Assembly (NCBI GenBank): GCA_963555705.1
Contig: OY743171.1
Coordinates: forward strand, 22,691,352 to 22,755,351
DNA length: 64,000 nucleotides
Direction of reading: 5' to 3'
Origin: Ligustrum vulgare
Lineage: Eukaryota; Streptophyta; Magnoliopsida; Lamiales; Oleaceae
Of this stretch, positions 22,655 to 31,987 are shown one piece after another. The translations under genes were made by a program, and so were the position numbers. The notes under the pieces are model-generated. The model was not told the origin of the DNA and did no database searches. It was given only the letters and a program-made list of their open reading frames with translations. Every line of letters starts with the position of its first letter. Within the stretch, counting starts at the first letter, position 1.

Positions 22655-23473
22655 CTATAAAAGTCCGAGCATTTCATCAACTTGAGCAGATATAGGGTCA
22701 TTGCTGCTTAACCTCTGGAAGACTGAGACTTTATCTTTTGATTCAGTGGTTGTTGAAGATTCTCCCTTTAGCCTTTCGAATACCGAAACTCTGACGTTTT
22801 CACCTTGAATTCGGTCAAATACGGAAGATCTCGACTCTTCGGATTTTTCTTCAGGAATCTCACATATTTGAATCAAACTTAGAAGACCTTTCTTTTGTGC
22901 TTGTGCCTTGTTAGGCCTGAACTCCTGCTTTGGCTTTGAATTTGGATTTGGATTTGAACTTGATTTCTGAAAAGTGATTTTTGCAGGAGCGGTAGATATG
23001 ACCAGAGATTCTTTCAACTTACCTGGCTTACTGTCCTTTTTGACTTCTTTCTTGGGATCCTTTTTATCACGCAGGTCGCTTGGCAAGTAACTTCCATGCC
23101 TTGTAATTTGGATTTCTAGATCATGAGCACGTATGGCCAACTCTTCAAAAGAGTGAGGCATATTTGCTTGGAGATTATAAAGGAGTCCCCAATGCATGCC
23201 TTGCACACACATGTCGATAGAGGATGCTTCGCTGATACGTTCCTTGCAATTAAGGACAAGATTTCTCCAGCGTTCAATGTATTCAACAACTGGTTCCTCC
23301 CTATTTTGCTTAGTTCTGGCAAGTTCTGGAAGGCTGACGGTCCGTCTAGTGCTATAGAAACGTGTGAGAAATTCACGTTCGAGCTGATCCCAACTGTCAA
23401 TTGACCCGGCTGTCAAGTCTGTATACCATTCAAATGCAGCACCTTTGAGGGAGCGTACAAACTGCTTTACCAT
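22655..23473 (-). pseudogene. Gag capsid region fused to post-protease linker by deletion (element A)
   Basis: The start is in the Retrotrans_gag (PF03732) capsid domain: FVRSLKGAAFEWYTDLTAGS and EYIERWRNLVLNCKERISEA. After KKGLLSL the ORF continues with IPEEKSEESRSSVFDRIQGE, which in element B lies beyond the protease (about 42440). Roughly 3.9 kb carrying the gag zinc-knuckle-like region, a long acidic linker and the protease is missing. Confidence 0.85.
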
Positions 23474-23488
23474 GGTATCATTGTATGT

Positions 23489-24296
23489 TCAAGCATTGTT
23501 ACATGTTTCAATGAAATGAGCTACATGTTGTTTCGGGTTGCCCTTTCCATCAAAATACTGAAATTTCGGTGGTTGGTAGCCAAGAGGCATTCTCATCTCG
23601 TCGATTCGACGACTATATGGTTTGGCATAAACCAATGAAGATTGCGGGGAGCCACCGTATTGAGCACGGATGGTGTCAGTGATCATATGTTGAAGTTGTT
23701 GGACGGACAAAGAGCCAACAGAGAGTTGAGTGGTGTCACGAAACACATTTTGCACAACAGTACGGTCATGCATATCTTGCTTCTGCTGGTACTCTTGGAT
23801 TTCAGGATCTTTAACTTTGGAAGAGCTTGCATTTTCTGGGTTGTCCTTTTTCAAAGGGCTTTGCAACTCCAGTCGATGCATGAGAGCGGCGATTTGTGCA
23901 TCTTTTTCCTCCAAAGACTTTGTCAACTTTTCAATGGAGACTGCCATTTGCTGAACTCGATCATCAGTGTCTGGTGACATTTCTGTTACCATCACCGGCT
24001 CGATTGATTCTTCAGAAGCGGTATAGTCTCCCCATTTTCGTGGAGAAGTAGCATGAGTTGATCCAGAAACAGACCTGCCACTGGAGATAGAACCAGAACA
24101 GGGACTTTTTGCCAAGTTCTTTTCTGACGACCGGGTGCCCTGCTTCTTGAAAGCGATTTTCATCTTGCCCTTTTTGGAGAACTTCTTCAATGGTGTAACC
24201 AGTTGAGTTTTCCCAGATTTTGTTTGGGCTCTGGTCACATGGAAAAGTTCAGCAAGTGTTTCCTCCAGACGGGTCACAGTTTCCTTCGCTTGCCAT
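23489..24296 (-). pseudogene. Gag N-terminal region (element A)
   Basis: The start is the ATG complementary to 24294-24296, matching element B's MASEKAKETV start at 37092. The ORF ends at a stop at about 23489 where element B has a Gly codon. The polypeptide is rich in Ser, Lys and Arg with a predicted coiled-coil (VQQMAVSIEKLTKSLEEKDA), then the capsid entry PLGYQPPKFQYFDGKGNPKQ. The longer ORF to 24631 extends into the LTR and is not real. Confidence 0.85.
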
Positions 24297-24380
24297 GTAT
24301 GATGTATTTGTTGAAACTTGAAAGTTTTGCAGAACGGAAGATGAGAGGCAAGAGTGTCCCACTGGGCGTGCCAAGAAATT

Positions 24381-24823
24381 TGTACGACGAATTTCGAAGT
24401 ATTATTAAAAATACTGAAATTGTTACAAATTGAATTTGAGAAATACAAGTGGACAACTCTTGTGAATGCAAAATTGCAAAATCCTCTGATTAACGTTCTG
24501 CGTGTTTGAAGACAAGGGGCCACGTGGCTTGATTCCTGGACTTCTGAATTTGCTGGAAAAATTGATTTGTTGAGAGATTGCTTGCTTGTCACTTGGAACT
24601 TGAGACTTGGATTTGAACTTTGGATTTGCACTTCGGATTGACTTGCTTTGATTTGAAGAAGGCTTTGATCTTCTTGAAATTGATTTGAACTTGCTTGATT
24701 TGAAGAAGACTTTGATCTTCTTCAATTTTGGACTTGGCTTGAAGTTTGAGAGAATTTTTGTATTCTCCACCTGCAATTTGCTTTTTGGACTTGGCTTTGA
24801 TCTTCTTGAAATTAACGTCTACA
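24381..24823 (-). repeat. 5' LTR of element A with a U3 deletion
   Basis: The shared 24381-24782 stretch matches the left LTR exactly by eye. The next part, corresponding to about 5125-5420 in the left LTR and including the TATA-like tataaatag, is missing. It is replaced by about 30 bp that partly repeat an internal LTR segment (ggacttggctttgatcttct) before the terminal aacgtctaca. The promoter is therefore lost in the 5' LTR. Confidence 0.85.
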
Positions 24824-24829
24824 ATGCTC

Positions 24830-25422
24830 TTATTAAATTTGTCAAAATTTATAGTTTGATAGATGATTCATGGTTTTCATAATGCTTAATTGATTTTCAG
24901 AATGAATTATGGTTTGATAGATGCTTTATGATTTTTGATTTTAAGAATGGTTAATTGATTTTCAAAATGAATTATAGTTTGATACTTTAATATATAATTT
25001 TCAGAATTAATTTAATTGCATTGCTTTGCATTATGATTTATAAATTTTTTATTTTATAATTGGTAATTTCTGTAAATAATGAATTTCTATGTTCTAATTT
25101 GATTCTCTTCTTCCTCTTGGATTTCGCAATTGAAATACTCGACGTATTGAGTCGTCAACCTTTACCAATTACCTGCCACAAGGGTTTTTACACAACAAGA
25201 TATTTTGACCGTTTACGGTCGTCAGTCAATGATTCACGGTGGATGGACGACAGTTCTATCTGGAATAAAGTCTTGGATCCGTCCTTGGGTTGAAGGGGTT
25301 ACCAACTGATTTTTCTCCTCTTCTTACTTTTTGAATTTATTGTGTTTGTGGTGGGGGGGGGGGGGGTGCATTTATTGAATAATGTTGATTTTTTTATGAA
25401 CACAGAAATGTGTAAATTTTAG
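24830..25422 (+). other. Intron of the SRRM1-like pseudogene, right of element A
   Basis: AT-rich sequence with a duplicated atagtttgatagatg/attgattttcagaatg motif (24850-24990) and a G homopolymer near 25360. It ends in tgtaaattttag, a good splice acceptor before the PWI exon. The 77-codon ORF at 25060 is unrecognised. Confidence 0.5.
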
Positions 25423-25541
25423 GTGGACATTGCAAAAGTGAAGATAGATGTTATGAAGCTGTGGATTTCAAAGCGTGTGACCGAGCTTATTGGATTTGAA
25501 GACGAAGTTCTTATTAATTTTATGGTCTACTGGAGGGAAAG
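25423..25541 (+). pseudogene. SRRM1-like PWI-domain exon, frameshifted
   Basis: The translation VDIAKVKIDVMKLWISKRVT, then ELIGFEDEVLINF, matches the start of the PWI domain of SR repetitive matrix proteins, a nucleic-acid-binding fold in splicing factors. The next residues should read as a YGLLEGK-type segment, but a short deletion (apparently 4 bp) after INF shifts the frame. The exon begins after a TTTTAG acceptor and ends at GGGAAAG|GTATC. With the stop in exon 2, this supports a pseudogene whose exons were separated by more than 20 kb of insertions. Confidence 0.75.
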
Positions 25542-26640
25542 GTATCTTAAAAAGATGACTTATATTTTTTAGATGTGTTTTCATCAAATGGCTGATTTTT
25601 ATTGTTAGATTAGATGATTGATCATGCAGAAATGTAAAATTACTGACCTTTAAGTCCTACTATTTTCAGATTCAGAGTCATCTTTTAATTCTTAGGATTA
25701 AGCCTCCGTTTGCAAGCAATTTATAAATTGTGTATAAATTCAGCGAAATTCACATATTAACTTAGGCCAAAAGGTTCATAACTACTACTCATCATTATTA
25801 CCATACTTATTTACAAATCATTTATAAATTTTCCATATTTGAGATTAACCAGCACAAGAAATATAGTGCTATTTGTTTAGTGAGGTTATCCACGAAATTT
25901 CCACTCTCCTTTCTCTTTCCTTGTTTTATCTTGTTGTTCTTGGAAAATACTATTTGAACCCCAGGCTTGCCCTCCCACTCACATGAGGGATGGGGCCTGC
26001 TCATCAAGTCTGGGAACACTGTAGCATTGTTGATTTTTCTTTTACTTGATCTTTGATCTCCCTAATCACTGTGGACTGTAGGCCTCTTGTTTCTTGGAGG
26101 TGGCCGCAAAGGGATATGCTGGATCGAAATGACAAACTTGGAAGAGTACTCTACTAGACCTTGTATGTGTTTGAAAACTTCATCGTTCATGAACGTGGTA
26201 TCTTTTACTCTATAAATTCCTGGGCTATGGATGGTTATTACATAGGGAGATAGAGGGCATAAATATGGATCTTCTGAGAAAAACTCTCGCAAAGATTCAC
26301 TTGGCTTTGCTGATCAAGCGAGGTCAAAAATAACCTCATCAACTGACAAAAAGGTTTGCTGGTGCTGCAGTAATTCTCTCTCAGTATTCGGTAGTTTGTG
26401 TATAACCAATCTTACAAGAAATCGTGAGCTACAAGTATCAGTAGTGATGCATAAAGGCACTGTTTTAAGAGAGGAAGGTAAGGAATCAAATATTGATGAT
26501 CATAAGAATTGATCTCAGTTGGATTATACTAAGGACAGTGATCGATATCCAGAACTAGATGTCTTGCCTAAGTTGTCTAGGGTAGACGAGCTGAATGCTC
26601 AAAGTGGTTCCAAGGGATTCACTCTGAGGAAATGAAAAAC
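25542..26640. other. Unresolved sequence inside the SRRM1-like pseudogene region
   Basis: I recognise no further exons of the PWI gene here. A 76-codon minus-strand ORF at 26062-26292 has normal amino-acid composition but belongs to no family I know; it could be a repeat fragment. Confidence 0.4.
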
Positions 26641-27170
26641 ATAGAAAAGGTTGAAGAAAAGAGAAAACACGAGGTCAGAGAGAAAAGAGGAGGAATCAGA
26701 TTATTACACTAGCTATGATGAGAGAATGGAGGCTAAGAAGAGGAAAAAAGAGGAAAAGTGATTGAAAAAGGAGGAGTCGCACGGCACTATAGAACGAAGC
26801 AAAAGCATGCAGAGAAACTAAAATTGAAGTCACTTGACACTTGTAGTCCATCTTCAGATATTAGGAGAGATCGGGATCACCATGCTCTTGGCGATCAAAG
26901 TTATAGAAGGCGGGAGTCCCTCACAAGTGACAATGAGGAAGAAGGATCTGAGCAGAAAAAGCTCGAGATAGAATCGAGGGAATACCCGGGTAGTACAAGG
27001 AGAAATCCCAAAAATTGGACACAGCCAAGTAAAATTAGGCACCTGCCAATGACCGAAATAGCATCCTGGAAGGCATACAAACAAATACACCAGGCTTACC
27101 CCGGGCAAATCAAAGTCCCAAAAATACATGTACACCAGACATACCCGGGACGAAATACTTAAGAAACTAA
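26641..27170 (+). pseudogene. SRRM1-like C-terminal charged region (relic)
   Basis: Broken frames encode K/E/R-rich sequence (EEKRKHEVREKR-like), then AEKLKLKSLDTCSPSSDIRR, RRESLTSDNEEEGSEQKKLE and IESRE. This resembles the charged C terminus of plant SRRM1-like proteins, which end in an EQKKLEIELRE-type helix. Stops interrupt the frame (for example near 26632 and 26759). After the EQKKLEIE motif the sequence diverges into text that is duplicated next door. Confidence 0.5.
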
Positions 27171-27451
27171 CAAAAGATCAAGACGCTCACAAGTGACATG
27201 GAGGAAGCAGGATCTGAGCAGAAAAAGCTTGAAATAGAATTGAGGGAATACCCGGGTAGTACAAGGAGAAATCCCAAATATTGGACACAGCCAAGTAAAA
27301 TTAGGCACCCTGCCAATGACCAAAATAGTGTCCTGGAAGGCATACAAACAAATACACCAGGCTTACCCTGGGCAAATCAAAGTCCCAAAAATACATGTAC
27401 ACCAGACATACCAGGGACGAAATACTTAAGAAACTAAAAAAAGATCAAGAA
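26920..27451 (+). repeat. 266-bp tandem duplication in the pseudogene tail
   Basis: ctcacaagtgaca starts at 26920 and again at 27186, and both copies run through gaaatacttaagaaacta to about 27185 and 27451. The copies differ by scattered substitutions and small indels. The duplicated ORF tails (134 and 79 codons) are products of this repeat. Confidence 0.9.
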
Positions 27452-27578
27452 CCCAAAGCATGGTTAGGTCAAACGAGGAAAGTTGGGAATACCCAAGAAA
27501 ACCAAGTCAAACAAAGTTCTAAGAAGGAAGTGAACCGTGCAAAACTTCATGAAGATGATATGTGATGGGCAGCCCCTT

Positions 27579-29165
27579 CTACTTGTCAGCTTTATGTCGT
27601 CCTCTTGGCTTCTTGGGGTGTTCTTGAACGGTCTCTTTAAGTTTCCTTTGTGTAGCCTGTTGAGCACTACTCCCTGCCGATGGCTGAAGGATGTTCAAAT
27701 TAGGTTGCATAACTAAATTTTCCCCCTGTTTACCACGGGCAAGACTTGTCTGAACATATAGCTGCACTGGGGTAACATGTTTCAAACCTTGTTTCGCATC
27801 TTTTCCTACCACCTGTTGTGGCTGCACATCTTTATTCTGCTTAGATTTGGTTGCAGCCTGCCTGTTATCCACAGTTCCAGTACCTGGCCCCTCATTTCCA
27901 TATTTCTGTCCCTGTTTCAGAACTACTGCAGGCTCGGCCTTATCAAGTTTCTGCACTGAGTTATCTTTATTTCCCAGCTCCTGTTTCACCGCAGCAGCCT
28001 GAGGTTCCCTGCACGTAACCTGGTCAGTTTTGTCCAGTTTTGTTGCTGCCTGCATAGCCTTAGCCTCTGTAGGATTTTCAGCCTGTTTGTTCCCATTTAA
28101 CCGTCCCTGGTTGCCGTCTCCAGAAATCTGGCCCTGTTTATCCGTTCCTACAGCCTTGGACAAAGGTAGACTACCTTTGTTATTCTTTGCATCAGCCTCA
28201 TGAGGTTTACCGAGCCTGCAACCTTGACTAGTATGCCAAAACATCTGGCAACATGAGCAAAATTTCGGTTCATACTCATAAACAATCCTCTGATCCATGG
28301 AAACTCCATTAGGAAGAGTTATTTTAACCATCCTAACTAATTCACAAGACACATCAACCTCCACCAAAACTCTCGCATAGGTAATCCTTCCCTTTGTAGC
28401 CGTGAGTTTGTCTGTGCGTATAGGTTTACCGACCCTTGATGTGATTTTGCTAAGTACCTTAGCATTCCAACACTCCAAGGGCAACCCATATAGATTCACC
28501 CAAATTGGCATTTTCGTGAATTCATTATTGTCAAAACGGAATAAATCCGGCATAACCTTCAACATCAATTGTTTTCCATAGATAAAGTATGGTCCATCAA
28601 ATAAAACTTTATCCCTATCCTTTACTTCATCAAATTTGAAGACAATCCATCCACTACGATGCCTGGTTAATTCATACTTCACTCCCCAAGATTTGCAAAT
28701 TAGGTCAAGAGCTAACTTACCGGGGAATTTTGAAGCAAAGTATCCAATCAAGCAAAAGCCCCAATCATCAAGATCATCAATTTCCTCCTCGATGCAAATT
28801 TCTCCATCAAGGTAATCCACAGCTTGAGGGGTTAAGCGACTTTCATGTTTCCTGTTGTCCTTAAAAAGAGTCGACCATGTGGCCTTAGGAGTATTCTCAG
28901 CAATTGTGTCTTCCACAACATTAGTACTAATTTCCTGTGTTTCCCCAACAGAGCTAACAGAGCCTGTATCCATGTCTCCCAAGGTCCTTGAAATACTTGG
29001 GGACTTAGTATCATCAGCACACAATTCATCCCAAAAGGCTTTAGCATCATTCACATTCCCATAACCTGCAGGAATCGGTTCTACATACCTAACCAAATCA
29101 AGTTCCCTAGAAGTTTGTTTTGTATTCTTTTCATACCCCATTTGATAGGCAGAAAGGTTCACCAC
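27579..29165 (-). CDS. LINE (L1-type) ORF1-like protein: DUF4283 plus CX2CX4HX4C zinc knuckle
   Basis: The intact 528-codon ORF has a DUF4283-type RNA-binding region at about residues 95-280 (DDWGFCLIGYFASKFPGKLA, RSGWIVFKFDEVKDRDKVLF, MPIWVNLYGLPLECWNAKVL). A zinc knuckle follows with C303, C306, H311 and C316, then a long Gln/Lys-rich, low-complexity tail. This architecture is the ORF1 (gag-like) protein of plant L1 LINEs and related solitary genes. It would coat LINE RNA. The ORF2 endonuclease/RT expected just downstream on the minus strand is absent; sequence to the left belongs to the duplicated pseudogene region. It is either a 3'-truncated LINE or a solitary DUF4283/zf-CCHC_4 gene. Confidence 0.75.
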   Translation of the reverse strand: MVNLSAYQMGYEKNTKQTSRELDLVRYVEPIPAGYGNVNDAKAFWDELCADDTKSPSISRTLGDMDTGSVSSVGETQEISTNVVEDTIAENTPKATWSTLFKDNRKHESRLTPQAVDYLDGEICIEEEIDDLDDWGFCLIGYFASKFPGKLALDLICKSWGVKYELTRHRSGWIVFKFDEVKDRDKVLFDGPYFIYGKQLMLKVMPDLFRFDNNEFTKMPIWVNLYGLPLECWNAKVLSKITSRVGKPIRTDKLTATKGRITYARVLVEVDVSCELVRMVKITLPNGVSMDQRIVYEYEPKFCSCCQMFWHTSQGCRLGKPHEADAKNNKGSLPLSKAVGTDKQGQISGDGNQGRLNGNKQAENPTEAKAMQAATKLDKTDQVTCREPQAAAVKQELGNKDNSVQKLDKAEPAVVLKQGQKYGNEGPGTGTVDNRQAATKSKQNKDVQPQQVVGKDAKQGLKHVTPVQLYVQTSLARGKQGENLVMQPNLNILQPSAGSSAQQATQRKLKETVQEHPKKPRGRHKADK

Positions 29166-29819
29166 CAGTAAACATCCAAAAAGAACAACTCAAAATCCTG
29201 CAACAACCAAACTGAATGAGGAGACATAAGTTACCTACAAACAGCCCAGCTAGTAGCGTGAAATGGAGGGCTGGATCTAGAGAAGGAGGTGAAACACCCT
29301 TTGAAGCTGCAGGCACCCCCCCCCCCCCACCGAACACAGCCCAGCACACAAGCACGACAGTCAAAACCTCCGTAAAAAGAAACTACGAACCAGACCAGCT
29401 GACTGAGCTTGAATCCGTAGAGATGTAGTCAACTAGAAGAAACAAATCCAGGTTGGAGATCAAGGATAGACCCCAGAAACCCAGAAACCGAAGATAATAG
29501 CAAAACCCAGCTGATTCCAAAATCTGTTGAACAGTTACCCGCCCTCTCCAGCTCGATAAATCTCAAACAAAGTGGACATAAACTTTAAATAAAGTTGAAT
29601 CTATGTATGGGGAGCAAAGCCCAGTACATTAACCCAAGAAATTTCGAGTTATCAGCCACGAAGAAGAAGATGATTTTTCGGATGAACAGTGTCCCCGGTA
29701 TCCAGATCGCGATTTGAAAACAGCCCGGGTGAAATAAACCTTGACCAAGTTGATTAAAGGCAGATACTATCTGAATCTAACGCTTTAATGGAACTATACC
29801 AACCATAATCAATAGAATC
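29166..29819 (-). other. Probable 5' leader of the LINE ORF1
   Basis: This is GC-richer than its surroundings, with no supported ORF and a C homopolymer at about 29317-29330. It lies upstream of ORF1 on the same strand and ends at the SINE's target-site duplication. Confidence 0.4.
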
Positions 29820-29979
29820 AATGAACCAAAAAGTAGCCCCAGGGCATATCTCTAAGTGACAAAGGGGATGGGTGGTAAGTGTTCGGCGCAGCTATGTGAT
29901 TGGTTCGATTCCCCACAAGGTGGAATTGACCTTGTGGCAAGCGGGAGTTATTGAGATTTGCTCATGCTTACCATAAGCC

Positions 29980-30056
29980 CTTCCACCCTGACTACTTGGA
30001 GGCATAACCTGGATTTACCTTCCCGAACCAAGGGCCTTGGGCGTGGTCGGTTCGGG
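29980..30056 (+). repeat. 77-bp direct repeat flanking the pararetrovirus fragment (partner 32543-32619)
   Basis: The stretch cttccaccctgactacttgg through ggttcggg is present at 29980-30056 and 32543-32619 with about two substitutions. It is SINE sequence duplicated on both sides of the viral insert, like a very long target-site duplication. The shared HAQGPWFGK-type ORF ends come from this repeat. Confidence 0.88.
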
Positions 30057-30428
30057 TACACGCCCTTGTGACCCAATAAAGATTTTTGTTGTCTTCAAGG
30101 TCAGTTTTTTGTTTTGCTTGATTTATATCTTTTTTTGTTAGTAGAGAGATTCCTACTTTTCCGTATGTATGTTGAGCGTTAATTGCAAATTCTTTATGTG
30201 ATACACCGTAATACACATGTTTCTTTTTGCTCCAGTAGTCTTGCTACTTTCGCCTGCCTCCCCTTGTTTTTGAAGTCTTATCAACTTCTTTTTTAGGACT
30301 TTAATGCTTTGTTGTAGCATTGTAATTTCATTTTGTTTAACAGAAATTTCAATTTCTTTTGTTTCAATTGCTGTCTCAATGTCTTCCATTTGTTCCTTGA
30401 TGTCAGTCATTTTTACCTGAAAAAGCAA
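30057..30428 (-). pseudogene. Caulimoviridae ORF fragment downstream of pol (transactivator/viroplasmin-like?)
   Basis: The minus-strand ORF beginning at 30428 overlaps the end of the pol ORF by about 25 bp, as genes in compact pararetrovirus genomes do. It encodes a coiled-coil N terminus (EKKI/L-rich heptads, residues about 5-55). After a frameshift near 30220 the sequence continues in another frame with YYGVSHKEFAINAQ and GISLLTKKDINQAK. Position and layout suggest the start of the translational transactivator/inclusion-body gene, but the match is weak. It is truncated at about 30057 by the junction with the SINE. Confidence 0.45.
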
Positions 30429-31631
30429 ATTCTCTTGTGAGTGAATCAGCTAAAGAATTGTCTTTTCCTCTGATGATTTCAATATCAAAATTGTAGTGAC
30501 TGAACCACATTTGCCATCTGATTAGTCTTCCTTGCTTGTAATCTGGATGTACCTGATTTTTCAGAAATGATTTGCATGTAGTAGAATCAGTTCTAACAAG
30601 AAATTTGTTAGTAATGATATAAATTCTAAATTTTGTTATGGCTTTTTTCATTGCCAAAATTTCTTTTTCATTGATGTGGTAATTCTTTTCAGGATTTGTG
30701 AATGTTCCTGAAGCATATCCACAAAGTTGTTCTTTTTGTTCATTTTCCTCAAATGTTTTTAACACTGCTCCCCAATGTTCTTGAGATGCATCAGTTTCAA
30801 TTATCATTTTATCATTATTTTTTGGATGATATAATGATGGTAGATTTTTTATTTTAGATTTGATTTTTTGTACATAAAGAGTATCATCTTTAGTCCAAAT
30901 CCATTTAAAAAAATTTTTTAGTTTCTTTTGGAGTGGTACTCTCATTTTTGCTAGATCTTTAATGAAAGATTCTGCATAAGTGAGACATCCAAGAAATCTC
31001 ATCATTTGTTTTTGATCTTGTATTTCGTTTGGAAATTCATGAATATGAGTAAGAACATGTGGTTTTAATTGCTTATAACCATATGTAATATCCATACCTA
31101 GATATCCAATTTTTTCTTTAAACATTTCCGCTTTCCTTTTGGAAAGTATAATGCCTAATTTGCATATTGTTTGAAGTACTGAGATTACATGTTTTTCATG
31201 ATCTTCCTCATTGTCTGAGAAGACCAATATATCATCAATATATACACAACAAAAATTTTCGTGTATTTTGAAGATATTATCCATGTGTCTTTGAAAAATA
31301 CCAGGTACTTGTTTTAAACCAAATGATATGATTTTCCATTGGTAATGTCCTTGCGGGCAACTAAATGCCGTGAGATGTCTTGCATTTTTATCAAGTATAA
31401 CTTGCCAAAATCCTGATTTACAATCAAAAGTAGAAAAAAAATTCTTTCCTTTGATTAATTGTAGTAGGCTTTGCATATTTGGAATTAAATATCCATCTGC
31501 CTTAGTAATCTTGTTGAGCTGAGAATAGTCTACAACCATTCTAGCTTTTCCTCTTCTTTTTTCTGCTTCTTTTCGTACCATGAAATCTTTATTGGGTCAC
31601 AATGACAACAAAAATCTTTATTGGGTCACAA
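30066..31631. repeat. 28-bp inverted repeat bracketing the viral RT block
   Basis: ttgtgacccaataaagattt plus eight more bases at 30066-30093 is the exact reverse complement of 31604-31631. A further direct copy of about 20 bp (aaatctttattgggtcacaa) lies at 31583-31602. These short repeats mark the rearrangement points between the minus-strand RT block and the plus-strand protease fragment. Confidence 0.88.
30403..31581 (-). pseudogene. Endogenous pararetrovirus reverse transcriptase-RNase H (Caulimoviridae)
   Basis: The 392-codon ORF has a complete caulimovirid RT core: RMVVDYSQLNKITKADGYLI, FSTFDCKSGFWQ, TAFSCPQGHYQW and the catalytic YIDDILVFS. RNase H follows with its acidic residues (ETDASQEHWGAVL, INEKEILAM, RTDSTTCKSF, KDNSLADSLTREF). 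It lacks the N-terminal part of the polyprotein (movement, coat, protease). Those are replaced by a junction at about 31582 with the oppositely oriented protease fragment. No integrase is present, as expected for this virus family. It is an old nuclear copy and cannot on its own be a virus. Confidence 0.93.
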
Positions 31632-31985
31632 TCAGAAATCAAAACATCAAAAGTAGTAAAAGGATTAAACATTGAGATAAGTGGATACCACAAATCCCAA
31701 TGGCAAACTTTTTATTTCAAAATTCCAACAGTCTACCAACTTGAAACTGGAATTGATTTTATAATTGGAAATAACTTTTGCCAGTTATATCATCCTTTCA
31801 TACAAGAAATTGAATCTATAAGTTTTACTCTTAATGGGAAAAGACTTTGGATATCAAAACAAAGAAAAGCTGTTGCAATGAATTTTCTTCAAGAAAAATT
31901 CTTGGAAATGATAAAAATCAATTCCAATAGAAAAATCTTCACAAAACCTCCTAATTTGAGGAAGGTGTGTGCGGAAGTGTATTAA
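31602..31985 (+). pseudogene. Pararetrovirus protease fragment, inverted relative to RT
   Basis: The ORF carries the caulimovirid aspartic protease C-terminal region: WQTFYFKIPTVYQLETGIDF followed by IIGNNFCQLYHPFIQ. The N-terminal half with the DTG active site is absent. In the virus the protease precedes RT on the same strand; here it is on the opposite strand, so the fragment arose by rearrangement before or during integration. It ends at 31985 next to the large inverted repeat. Confidence 0.8.
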
Positions 31986-31987
31986 TC

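Larger units (their letters stand above)
4724..24823 (-). mobile_element. Element A: Tat-lineage Ty3/gypsy retrotransposon, interrupted and defective
   Basis: LTRs at 4724-5432 and 24381-24823 start TGTA and end TACA on either strand, with a 5-bp TSD atgct at 4719-4723 and 24824-24828. Gag-pol runs on the minus strand from the right LTR leftwards. A PMD gene runs antisense between pol and the left (3') LTR. Dual RNase H domains and an antisense extra ORF fit the Tat lineage. Compared with element B there are two large internal deletions: about 3.9 kb spanning the gag tail, protease and linker, and about 0.5 kb removing the RT core. The integrase is split by the LARD at 11193-20614. The shared LTR portions (about 400 bp) look identical, so the insertion is young. 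Confidence 0.9.
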
